Shown here: in pieces, positions 35,836-44,351 of the stretch
Numbering within the stretch: position 1 is the stretch's first letter
How the letters are laid out: each line of letters begins with the position of its first letter
Assembly: GCA_903952205.1 (NCBI GenBank)
Contig: CAJBEZ010000095.1
Coordinates: 62,001-126,000, forward strand
Length of the DNA stretch: 64,000 nt
Reading direction: 5' to 3'
From: an uncultured Desulfomonile sp.
GTDB taxonomy: Bacteria; Desulfobacterota; Desulfomonilia; Desulfomonilales; Desulfomonilaceae
Translations under genes and position numbers: made by a program
Notes under the pieces: generated by a model
What the model was told of the DNA's origin: nothing
Database searches by the model: none
Seen by the model: the letters and a program-made list of their open reading frames with translations, nothing else

Positions 35836-36337
35836 AATCCAATAACTACGACTTTCAGGTTGATTTTGGTTATATTGATCCAATTAGGCATTACTGATTT
35901 CCTCCCCTAAATTGGTGTTAGCCGCCAACGTTCTGGAATGTTTTCATATAATATGCCCAACGTCAATTACATTTGCTCATCTTTGCGCATCTCAGTCTGA
36001 TCTGTGAATCCTAAGGTAAAATTATGCGTTGAATTAATCACTGTCCTTTTTAAAAGGCCATTAGAACTAATTGTGCGCCTACAGATTTGGCTCAATACTT
36101 AAAAGATGCGTAAAAATTATCCGAGTGTTCAAATTTTCGGCACAAGCCGCCCGTTTTTAATACATAGCAAAGCATAGCAATTGCAGCATGTTGTAAAATA
36201 GTAGCATTTTATGTCCAAATTTTTGTACAACGACCTTGATTTAGACCCACTCATCAGACATAACATCTATGGAGAAAGGTTTTATAACCATTTAATATGA
36301 ATGATGATATGTAATATGTTTATTTTAAACTAAACTT
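35836..36337. other. A+T-rich intergenic region
   Basis: About 500 bp with no gene. A short direct repeat (CATAGCAA/CATAGCAA) lies near 36165-36180, and a 4-bp stem hairpin near 36138. Otherwise it leads into a candidate sigma-54 promoter. Confidence 0.4.
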
Positions 36338-36353
36338 TGGCCCAGCAGTTGCA
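36338..36353 (+). promoter_or_regulatory. Sigma-54 (-24/-12) promoter
   Basis: TGGCCCAGCAGTTGCA matches the consensus TGGCACG-N4-TTGCA at nearly all key positions, with GG (36339-36340) and GC (36351-36352) at the correct 10-bp separation. The predicted transcript start is near 36364. Confidence 0.6.
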
Positions 36354-36363
36354 ATACAATATT

Positions 36364-36420
36364 GGTAAGAAAATAATCTTCCCATCCTACGCCAACTGCA
36401 GTTTCAGTTGGTTTTTTTTT
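36364..36420 (+). ncRNA. Candidate sigma-54-dependent small RNA, about 57 nt
   Basis: Between the sigma-54 promoter at 36338 and the terminator at 36392 lies an approximately 28-nt unpaired leader containing the pyrimidine-rich TCTTCCCATCCT, complementary to ribosome-binding-type sequences. There is no open frame. It could be a small regulatory RNA, or a leader with a terminator ahead of the nitronate monooxygenase gene before that gene decayed. Both readings are inference from signals. Confidence 0.45.
36392..36420 (+). terminator. Strong rho-independent terminator
   Basis: CCAACTG (36392-36398) and CAGTTGG (36405-36411) form a perfect 7-bp stem with a 6-base loop, immediately followed by nine T residues. 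No plus-strand gene lies upstream within 2.9 kb. Confidence 0.85.
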
Positions 36421-36489
36421 GGTCAATAACAGAACCAGGGAGTAGAGCCACAGGCCACAGCCCCATGCTCTCTTTTCTTCGCCTAACTT

Positions 36490-37117
36490 GCTTCTTCATT
36501 CTCCTCAAAGTGTGTGGGAGTGCGATACGCCTTGAAGGTTCAAGACATGGGCGCAGACATCATAACGGTTGTTGGATATGAGAATGGGGGCGCTACAGGA
36601 AAGCTGGATATAGGATCATTGGTGCTGGTTCCCAAGGTCGTTGAAAGCGTCAACGCGCCTGTTATCGGAGGCGGTGGCGTATGTGAGGGGAAGAGCTTTT
36701 TGGCAATGCTCGCTTTAGGCGCCGAAGGAGTCATCATGGGTACTCGTCATTCTTACTACCAAAGAGGCGCCGATTCATGAAAAACTCAAACAGGCCCTTC
36801 TTGAGGCCAAGGAGTTGGATACCATTCTGGTGATGAGGTCTGTGGGATCGACTCACCGTGTCTGGAAAAATGGCGCTGCAAGAAAATGCTGTGAGATGGA
36901 AGAGCAAAATTCTACATTGCAGGAACTCATGAAAATCGTCGGAGGGGAAAAGGCCAGAAAAATGTACACAGATGGGAATGTGGACAGTGGAGTCATTTCA
37001 TGTGGCCAATGCGTGGGACGTTGCAATGACATACTTACAATGAAGGAATTATTCGACCAAATCATGCTGGAGGCCCAGACTGTGACACGAAATCTTGTTC
37101 GTCTGAATTTGCAATAA
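36490..37117 (+). pseudogene. Nitronate monooxygenase remnant (5' deleted, frameshifted)
   Basis: Homology begins abruptly at KCVGVRYALKVQDMGADII, in the middle of the flavin TIM barrel, and runs through PVIGGGGVCEG and AEGVIMGTR to a +1/-1 shift near 36750. It continues in another frame as ILTTKEAPIHEKLKQALLEAK, then MRSVGSTHRVWKN, to the C-terminus (DSGVISCGQCVG, then IMLEA) at 37117. About the first half of the protein, with the N-terminal flavin site, is missing. It is clearly a dead copy of a 2-nitropropane dioxygenase/enoyl reductase-like gene. Confidence 0.82.
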
Positions 37118-37267
37118 AGATTAAGGCCTTTTTTAACGTGTCCACAAGACTATTTGCAAATCGTAATTCAAGCAAGACTCCATTCCAATTCTTATTGATA
37201 TTTCTGTAGTCAACGTCTATTCTGGTCTTGTCATCTGGTGTAGTTGGTATAGAAGAGGAGGCTTAGC

Positions 37268-37510
37268 ATGAATTTGATTAGTTTTTTAATATTAGGGTTG
37301 ATCGCTGGTTGGCTGGCCGGGACAATTATGAAGGGAAGAGGGGCCGGTATGCTGGTCAATCTCATCCTCGGAGTAATCGGAGCCTACCTTGGAGGTTTTC
37401 TTTTCAGTCTGTTTGGCCTGTCAGCCCACGGTTTTATTGGTTCGTTGATCACTGCTACTATTGGGGCGGTAGTTCTACTATTCCTGATTAACGTTCTCAA
37501 AAAGGCCTAG
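37268..37510 (+). CDS. GlsB/YeaQ/YmgE family small membrane protein
   Basis: An 80-residue protein of three hydrophobic segments with the family pattern LIAGWLAGTIMKGRGAGMLVNLILGVIGAYLGG. Members were first called transglycosylase-associated and are often stress-induced; the molecular role is unknown. AGAGGAGG precedes the ATG. It stands alone. Confidence 0.85.
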   Translation: MNLISFLILGLIAGWLAGTIMKGRGAGMLVNLILGVIGAYLGGFLFSLFGLSAHGFIGSLITATIGAVVLLFLINVLKKA

Positions 37511-37835
37511 ATCATAAACGGGATGAGCAACTATTTGCAAGTTGCAACGGACCTGAATGACAGGGCTTGGTTCTATCGAGCCCTATTCCGACGACAAACA
37601 GAATACAATCTACTGCGATTCTAAAACGGTTTTTTACAGCCTTTAAATTCTATTCAACAAACAGGGATCAGTCTAGGAAGTTCAAATGGTTACAATAACC
37701 TTGCTAAGCAATTACATTGACCAGCTATTATGCAACTTTGCTTAGCTTTAACTATTGCTGATTTCATTGCAGATAATATAATGGGCGCATAGATCCACTT
37801 CACCTGTTTCAGTTCAATATTTAGAGGAGGTCGCG
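37511..37835. other. Intergenic region with two inverted repeats
   Basis: 325 bp, no gene. It holds an AGGGCT/AGCCCT hairpin (37562-37584), perhaps the transcript end of the membrane protein gene, and the larger inverted repeat at 37703-37746. Confidence 0.45.
37703..37746. repeat. Perfect 9-bp inverted repeat GCTAAGCAA/TTGCTTAGC
   Basis: Arms at 37703-37711 and 37738-37746 with a 26-base spacer, 90 bp upstream of the small gene at 37836. It could form a stem-loop or be a split operator. Confidence 0.45.
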
Positions 37836-38051
37836 ATGAGCAATCCATTAGATCCGGTAAGAATCGCTTTCGACAAGGCAGTGGGGCCTTACCAAAAGAG
37901 GCAGAACTGGATAACGGTTTTGAAGGACGAGGATGTCGGTAAAGAGCGCCGTGCGGAGATCGTGAAAGAATTGGCCGAACTTGATGAAGAGTGGGTAAAG
38001 GCTCTGGTCGGACTAAAGAAGGTTATGGAGGAGTGTTCGGTTCTCCGATAA
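37836..38051 (+). CDS. Small charged hypothetical protein
   Basis: A 71-residue, highly charged, helical soluble protein (MSNPLDPVRIAFDKAVGPYQ) with no known domain. AGAGGAGG seven bases before the ATG makes translation likely. It is isolated, with more than 300 bp on either side. Confidence 0.6.
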   Translation: MSNPLDPVRIAFDKAVGPYQKRQNWITVLKDEDVGKERRAEIVKELAELDEEWVKALVGLKKVMEECSVLR

Positions 38052-38409
38052 AAATGGCCAATTGAAGTGACCCATTTTCTTCATGGTATCAAGCTCGATC
38101 CTTGATCTCAGAATTTTTGACCTAGCGTAATATCAACATCTTTTGGCACATAGGCAAACCTGTTCCTCAACCTAGTGACAGAGCAAACATCTATCAGATT
38201 TCAGTATGAGACTAGTTATAATTTGTAAATTAAGAGTAAAAGAGCTGATAGTTAATAATGAATTCTGAATATTTCCAATTTTAGGGACCGCCAGGCCTAG
38301 TTCGCTATTGTTGTGTATGTGCCGGTCTTTTATGCTGTTTCATCATAAAACCTATGGAATCGTAACGAAAATTTGCCCGCTGAGTCTTCCTCTAACGGGA
38401 GATGATCCA
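38052..38409. other. Intergenic, nothing recognised
   Basis: 358 bp before the hybrid kinase. No hairpin terminator and no clear promoter. The kinase frame is open upstream to 38308, but the better start is at 38410. Confidence 0.4.
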
Positions 38410-41400
38410 ATGGAAGGACCAGAAAAGACCAGGGACCAACTCATTAATGAGTTGGAAGAAATGCGACACAAGGTGGAGCGGCTTGAAGGCGCTCGGGCGG
38501 ACATTCAAGAAGCTAAAAAGAGCCTCAGCCAGAGTGAAAAAAGATACCAAAGTCTGTTTGAGGATTCTCTTGATGGCATTTTTGATGTTGCTATAGACGG
38601 CACAATTCTGGACGCGAACAGGGCTTATTTGAAGCTTTGTGGGTACACCTGGGAAGAGCTTTCCAAAACAAACATCGTAAATTTATACGCCGACCCAAAA
38701 GAAAGAACGTCCTATAGAAAAAAGATTCAAGAGCACGGCTATGTTAGAGATTATCCTCTACAGGTCCTTACGAAGACCGGGACAAAAAAAGACTGTGAAA
38801 TAACAGCCACGGCCCAGAAGAGTCCAGACGGGACTATAATATCTTACCGGGGAATAATACGCGATGTCACTGATCGTAACCAGTCCAGGCAAATTTTTAA
38901 GCGGGTTGAAGAAAATTATCGTGAACTCGTTGAACAAACCAACAGCATCATCCTCCGGTGGGATAAGGAAGGTAATATCACCTTTCTCAACAATTTTGGC
39001 TTGAGCTTTTTTGGGTACGCCGCAAACGAGATATTGGGACGTAATGTAATGGGAACAATAGTTCCTGAGACGGATAAATTCGGAAGAGATTTAGCGGGAA
39101 TGATCGGGAATATCTTCGCCGATCCAAAACTATACCTCAGAAATCAGAATGAAAACATGAAGTCAAATGGGGAGCGGGTCTGGATTTCATGGACTAACAG
39201 GCCGCTTTTTGATGAAGACGGGACCGTAAAGGAAATCCTGTCTATCGGCAACGATCACACAGAACTGAAGAACGCTGAAGAAGAACTTCGCAAAGCTAAA
39301 GAACAACTTGAGACTAGGGTTTCTGAACGCACAGCTATGTTGCAGAAGACTTCTGAACGTTTGAAAGCCGAACTCCTGGAACACAAGAAAACTGTAGGGG
39401 CCCTGAAGGAGAGTGAAAAAAGGTTCCGAACTCTTATCGAAAAAGCCCCTGTCGCTATTGCGGTAGCAAGGGAAAACACTTTCAAATATGCAAACCCAAA
39501 GTATGTGGAAATGTTTGGTTATGATTCCTCTGAGATTATTGGCGCGACAATATTCGATATGGTCGCTCCTGAGGATCGAGAAATATTCAGGCAAAGAGTT
39601 CACCAACGCGAACTAGGATTGCCGGTAGAATCCACTTACGAAGTCACGGGATTGCGCAGAGACGGTTCTTTCATCCCCATATCGGTTTCCGCCACAAAGG
39701 TGGACCTTACCGATGGACCGGCCATTGTTGGGTTCTTTCAGGATATTACAGATCGCGTCCGCTCCGAAAAGGCGCTGGAGGAGAGCAGAAACTTTCTAAG
39801 AGTAATCGTGGAAAGTCTTCCAGTCGGAATATTATACATAGATCCCCAAGAGAGGATTGTCCTTGCCAACAGGATATTTGGATCATGGTGGGGCAGGCCG
39901 GATGAAAACCTTGCAGGGCAAACGGTTGAAGAGATACTTGGTGAACACTACCATGCCGTTAAGGATTCAATAAAGGCGTCCCTGGCAGGCGTTGGAACCT
40001 CCCATTACCATACAGTGAAATACAAAGACGGAATTGTACGTTACATCAAGGTGTCATATCTTCCGGATATAAATTATGAGGGCGATATTCTTGGTTTTAC
40101 GTGCCTGGTAGCAGATATCACGGAACTTAGACTTGTGGAAAAAGCTCTAAGAGAGAACCAGGAACGACTTGAACTTGCGTTGTCGGGCGCGGACATGGGA
40201 ACCTGGGATTTGGACCTTCGCACTGGCGCCGCAACGCCAAATGACCGTAGCCTGCGAATCGTCGATTACTCCGTTGATGATATTGAACCAACTCTTGAAT
40301 TCTGGCAAAGCCTTGTGCATCCGGATGACGCTCCACTAGCTGTGGCAAACTTGATAGACACTATCGAAGGAAGAAAAGACTCTATCGAATCTGTATACAG
40401 AGTGCGATCAAAATCCGGCGAATACAAATGGCTGCAATCTCGCGGAAAGGTTGTGGAAAGGAACACCGAGGGCAAGGCCTTGCGCATGGCTGGGACATTC
40501 ATGGACATCACGACTCGAAAGAAGGCCGAGGAAAACCTTAAAGAGTCCGAAGGACGAAACCGACTCCTGATACAAGAATCGCCCATTGGCATAGCGATAG
40601 CGCAACATGGAAAATTCACATTCGTAAACGGCGAGTTTCTAAAAATCTTTGGCTATGACAGCTTTCAGGAGGTTATCGGACTTCGTGCGGTGGACCTTGT
40701 GGCTCCGGAATTCAGAGAATTCGTTTTGAGGCGTCGGCAGCAAGGGCAGTCGTCAGGGCAGTTTGAACCGAGGCATCATGAGATAAAGGGTTTGAAGAAA
40801 AATGGACGGTTATTTGATCTGGAATTGTGGCCAAGAGGAATTGACTATCAGGGCAAGAGAGCGCTTCTGGCTTTTTGCTCAGATAAGTCCGAATCAAAAT
40901 CTCTGAAAGATCAACTGAATCACGCCCAAAAAATGGAGGCCGTAGGCACGTTGGCAGGGGGAATTGCGCATGACTTCAACAATTTGCTTCAGATCATCCT
41001 TGGCTACACGGAACTGTTGATCCATCGTGATCAAATCAATGACGCAACGAAGAAGGACCTGGCACGAATAATGACAGCCGCTGAAAATGGCGCAGACCTG
41101 GTACACATGCTTATGACTTTCAGCAGAAAAACGGTCAGCAGACTTGTGCCCATTGATCTAAACCATCGTATTGACCGGATTAGGACCTTGTTGTCGAGAA
41201 CCATTCCAAAGATGATAGACATAAAACTGGTTCTTAATGATCGTCTCTCCATGATCAACGCTGATCCCTCCCAGTTGGACCAAATTCTCATGAACCTTGC
41301 TGTAAACGCCAGAGACGCTATGCCTGATGGAGGCGGGCTGGTCTTAGAAACAGATAATGTAAAACTGGATGAGAAATATTGCAGAAGCCAAATTGACGCA

Positions 41401-42057
41401 ACTCCTGGCGAGTATGTGGCGCTGACGGTTTCGGACACAGGATCCGGCATTGACACAGATTCTCTCGAACACATTTTTGAACCTTTCTTTACAACCAAGG
41501 GTCTCGGTAAAGGCACTGGTCTAGGTTTGGCAATGGTCTTTGGAATAGTGAAGCAGCATGGGGGACATATCAAATGTTACAGTGAGCCCGGAGCCGGGAC
41601 AACTTTCAAGATATACTTCCCTTCCATCGAGTCAGAAAAACATCAGGCTGCGCCAAAACAGGATAAGGGCCTTGAAAAGCTTGGCGGTAATGAGACGGTG
41701 CTCCTCGCTGATGATGAAAGAAGCATAAGAGATCTGTGTAAAGAGATCCTCGTAGAATATGGCTACCATGTAATTACGGCAAGCGACGGCATTGAGGCCA
41801 TAGAGATTTATTCGAGCTACAAGGGTGGCATTGATATAGTAATTCTCGACATGATCATGCCCAAAATGGACGGTAGGCAATGCTTAAATGAGTTACTCAG
41901 GATCGACCCGATGGTCAAGGTAATCGTGGCAAGTGGATACTCCATGCAACGTCAATTGCAGGAATCTTTTTCGGGGCTAATCAAAGGATCTGTCTCGAAG
42001 CCGTACAAGGCGTCTCAGCTTCTGAAAACTCTCAGACACGCTGTTGATTCAAAATGA
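38410..42057 (+). CDS. Hybrid histidine kinase with six PAS domains
   Basis: About 1215 residues from the ATG at 38410, supported by GGGAG upstream. After a short coiled coil come six PAS domains (about 42-160, 165-290, 334-455, 458-575, 582-705, 712-830), with a second coiled coil near 287-335. The dimerisation/phosphoacceptor helix has GGIAHDFNNLL with His near 854, the ATPase domain has DTGSGI and GTGLGLAMV (about 950-1070), and a C-terminal receiver domain has its acceptor Asp in VILDMIMPK near 1148. There are no membrane segments, so it senses cytoplasmic signals. The stop overlaps an ATG, but the next gene probably starts at 42087. Confidence 0.9.
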   Translation: MEGPEKTRDQLINELEEMRHKVERLEGARADIQEAKKSLSQSEKRYQSLFEDSLDGIFDVAIDGTILDANRAYLKLCGYTWEELSKTNIVNLYADPKERTSYRKKIQEHGYVRDYPLQVLTKTGTKKDCEITATAQKSPDGTIISYRGIIRDVTDRNQSRQIFKRVEENYRELVEQTNSIILRWDKEGNITFLNNFGLSFFGYAANEILGRNVMGTIVPETDKFGRDLAGMIGNIFADPKLYLRNQNENMKSNGERVWISWTNRPLFDEDGTVKEILSIGNDHTELKNAEEELRKAKEQLETRVSERTAMLQKTSERLKAELLEHKKTVGALKESEKRFRTLIEKAPVAIAVARENTFKYANPKYVEMFGYDSSEIIGATIFDMVAPEDREIFRQRVHQRELGLPVESTYEVTGLRRDGSFIPISVSATKVDLTDGPAIVGFFQDITDRVRSEKALEESRNFLRVIVESLPVGILYIDPQERIVLANRIFGSWWGRPDENLAGQTVEEILGEHYHAVKDSIKASLAGVGTSHYHTVKYKDGIVRYIKVSYLPDINYEGDILGFTCLVADITELRLVEKALRENQERLELALSGADMGTWDLDLRTGAATPNDRSLRIVDYSVDDIEPTLEFWQSLVHPDDAPLAVANLIDTIEGRKDSIESVYRVRSKSGEYKWLQSRGKVVERNTEGKALRMAGTFMDITTRKKAEENLKESEGRNRLLIQESPIGIAIAQHGKFTFVNGEFLKIFGYDSFQEVIGLRAVDLVAPEFREFVLRRRQQGQSSGQFEPRHHEIKGLKKNGRLFDLELWPRGIDYQGKRALLAFCSDKSESKSLKDQLNHAQKMEAVGTLAGGIAHDFNNLLQIILGYTELLIHRDQINDATKKDLARIMTAAENGADLVHMLMTFSRKTVSRLVPIDLNHRIDRIRTLLSRTIPKMIDIKLVLNDRLSMINADPSQLDQILMNLAVNARDAMPDGGGLVLETDNVKLDEKYCRSQIDATPGEYVALTVSDTGSGIDTDSLEHIFEPFFTTKGLGKGTGLGLAMVFGIVKQHGGHIKCYSEPGAGTTFKIYFPSIESEKHQAAPKQDKGLEKLGGNETVLLADDERSIRDLCKEILVEYGYHVITASDGIEAIEIYSSYKGGIDIVILDMIMPKMDGRQCLNELLRIDPMVKVIVASGYSMQRQLQESFSGLIKGSVSKPYKASQLLKTLRHAVDSK

Positions 42058-42086
42058 ACTTACCTAATGTATCGAAAGGAGATGTC

Positions 42087-42470
42087 ATGGGAAAAGATCC
42101 CGCTGTTTCATTGGGAGATCTGCTTGCGAAGGTCAAATCTCATCCTGATATAAACAAGGCCGGCATGATACTCTGCCACAACGGCATAGTAAGAGATTTC
42201 TCCCGCTCGGGAGGTAAAGAAGTTAGAGAGCTGAAAGTCTCAGTTGACCAATCCAGAATAGAGAGCGTCAAATCATGGGCTTTGTCCCAGCCTGGTATAG
42301 TGGCTTTGGAAATCAGGGCGTTTGAGGGTTCTTTTACTGTGGGAGAAGATCTTTTGCTTGTTGTTCTGGCTGGTGACATCAGGGATAACGTATTTTCAGT
42401 CATGAAGGAATTGATTGAAAGGATTAAAACCGAGTGTGTCAGGAAAACGGAGACATTCGCGGTCCTTTGA
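42087..42470 (+). CDS. MoaE-like protein (molybdopterin synthase large-subunit family)
   Basis: About 127 residues from the ATG at 42087, which has AAGGAG at proper distance; an upstream in-frame ATG at 42054 lacks one. GMILCHNGIVRDFSRSG and FTVGEDLLLVVLAGDIRDNVFSVMKELIERIKTE follow the MoaE pattern, in which the large subunit transfers sulfur to precursor Z. It is shorter than E. coli MoaE and lacks the usual PFWK segment near the active-site lysine, so it may be a diverged member. No other molybdopterin genes are near. Confidence 0.7.
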   Translation: MGKDPAVSLGDLLAKVKSHPDINKAGMILCHNGIVRDFSRSGGKEVRELKVSVDQSRIESVKSWALSQPGIVALEIRAFEGSFTVGEDLLLVVLAGDIRDNVFSVMKELIERIKTECVRKTETFAVL

Positions 42471-42562
42471 GTTCAAAAAATACCACGAGGGATTGGTTGT
42501 CCCGCAGCTTTCTCAACCACAATACAGGTTTAACAGATGTACACGCAAGGAGCGTCTAGTTT

Positions 42563-44260
42563 ATGGATACAAAACTGTTGATCATCGGAGGTGTAGCGGG
42601 AGGGGCCACAGCAGCAGCCAGGGCACGCAGATTGAATGAACGGGCGAAGATTATAATTCTGGAGCGGGGGAAACACATTTCTTTCGCTAATTGTGGTCTG
42701 CCGTATTACATAGGCGGTGTCATCAAATACCGGGATAATTTGCTTGTCACTACACCCGAAGACTTTCAGGCGCGATACGATGTTGAAGTGCGTATCAATT
42801 CCGAAGTGTTGTCAATCGCCACGAACAAACGAGAAATTGTAATACGCGATAGCAAATCCGGAGGCATTTACACAGAGTCCTACGACACGATAATTCTGGC
42901 CCCGGGCGCTGAACCTGTCATGCCTCCCATTCCAGGCGTGGATCTGGACGGTGTTTTCCATCTTCGTGACATTCCAGACTCAGATAAAATCAAACAAGTC
43001 ATAGGTCTCAAAAAGACGACTTCGGCAGTAGTGGTTGGCGGAGGTTTTATCGGTCTGGAAATGGCTGAAAACCTGGTAATCCGAGGAATAGAAACGACTG
43101 TGCTGGAAATGGGGAATCAGGTGATGGCGCCTCTTGACACAGAGATGGCGGCCATAGTTCACGCTCATTTGAAATATCGCGGAGTCAACCTGGCTTTGGG
43201 ACAAAGAGTCAAATCCATAGTTAGTAAAGACGGACAACTCTGGGTATCGACTGAACAGGCAAGGGAATTTGGATGTGATCTCGTCATTTCCGCAATCGGC
43301 GTGACGCCTGAAAACAGGCTGGCCAAGGAAGCGGGCCTGAAACTGGGACCCAGGGGCCACATTCAGGTAGACGCTACGATGAGGACCTCGAATCCTCACA
43401 TATACGCAGTGGGTGACGCCGTTGAGATCAAAGATTTTGTGACGGGTTTCCCAACGGCGGTGGCTCTAGCTGGACCGGCCAACAAGCAAGGGAGGGTCGC
43501 GGCCGATAATGCCATGGGTCGCCGATCCATATATACAGGGGCTTTGGGAACTTCAATCGTAAAAGTGTTTGATCTGGCGATCGCCTCAACGGGATCAAAT
43601 GAAAAGACCCTGGTGCGCCAGGGGATCCCATTCATGGTCAGCTACACCCACTCCGGATCTCATGCGTCGTATTATCCTGGCTCTTCGCCCATGGCCATTA
43701 AACTCATTTTCTCGCCGAGTTCCGGTAATATACTCGGAGCGCAAATTGTGGGAAGCGATGGTGTAGATAAGAGGATAGACGTCCTGGCTACTGCAATTCA
43801 TGCCGGTATGACTGTCCTGGATCTCGAAGAACTCGAACTCGCTTACGCTCCACCTTTTTCATCCGCAAAGGACCCTGTCAATATGGCGGGTTTCGTGGCC
43901 TCGAACATACTCAAAGGCGATATGGACGTTGCGCACTGGCATGAACTGGCGGCGTTAATTCAGAGCGGAGCTGTTTTAATGGATTTGCGTGGCGAGGAGG
44001 AAATAAGGGCGGCAGGGGCCATACCGGATTCAATTCATATTCCTCTCGATAAATTGAGAGAAGAGCTGCCAAATCTGGACAGAAACAAAGAATATATACC
44101 GTATTGCGCCGTGGGCATGAGAGGGTATCTTGCCCATCGAATATTGATCCAGAACGGATTTAACTCACGGAATCTGAGTGGAGGTTACCGGACGTTTGTC
44201 GGAGCAAGGGAAGAGATTATGAGGGAGTCTCCTGAAATGAAACTCTGGTTGAGCGAATAA
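42563..44260 (+). CDS. CoA-disulfide/persulfide reductase with C-terminal rhodanese domain
   Basis: A 565-residue flavoprotein. The FAD site begins LIIGGVAGGATAAARARR, the active Cys43 is in SFANCGLPYYIGG, NAD binding is VVVGGGFIGLEMAENL near residue 157, and IYAVGDAVE is the second FAD motif. From about 465 to 560 a rhodanese domain has its cysteine in YCAVGMRGY near 515. Such fusions reduce CoA-persulfide or polysulfide with NADH and serve in sulfur metabolism. AAGGAG precedes the ATG. Confidence 0.9.
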   Translation: MDTKLLIIGGVAGGATAAARARRLNERAKIIILERGKHISFANCGLPYYIGGVIKYRDNLLVTTPEDFQARYDVEVRINSEVLSIATNKREIVIRDSKSGGIYTESYDTIILAPGAEPVMPPIPGVDLDGVFHLRDIPDSDKIKQVIGLKKTTSAVVVGGGFIGLEMAENLVIRGIETTVLEMGNQVMAPLDTEMAAIVHAHLKYRGVNLALGQRVKSIVSKDGQLWVSTEQAREFGCDLVISAIGVTPENRLAKEAGLKLGPRGHIQVDATMRTSNPHIYAVGDAVEIKDFVTGFPTAVALAGPANKQGRVAADNAMGRRSIYTGALGTSIVKVFDLAIASTGSNEKTLVRQGIPFMVSYTHSGSHASYYPGSSPMAIKLIFSPSSGNILGAQIVGSDGVDKRIDVLATAIHAGMTVLDLEELELAYAPPFSSAKDPVNMAGFVASNILKGDMDVAHWHELAALIQSGAVLMDLRGEEEIRAAGAIPDSIHIPLDKLREELPNLDRNKEYIPYCAVGMRGYLAHRILIQNGFNSRNLSGGYRTFVGAREEIMRESPEMKLWLSE

Positions 44261-44351
44261 TCCCTCGGAATTGTTAAAGCTGCTCAATGCTGGAAAAATG
44301 CTCTGTCTTGACGGAAGCGAATTCCAAATTACTGATCTCTAAGAGGGTCAA

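Noticed and set aside
36121-36160. Hairpin CGGC-ACAA-GCCG followed by T residues
   Set aside because: A four-base stem with a four-base gap before the T-run is too weak to call a terminator.
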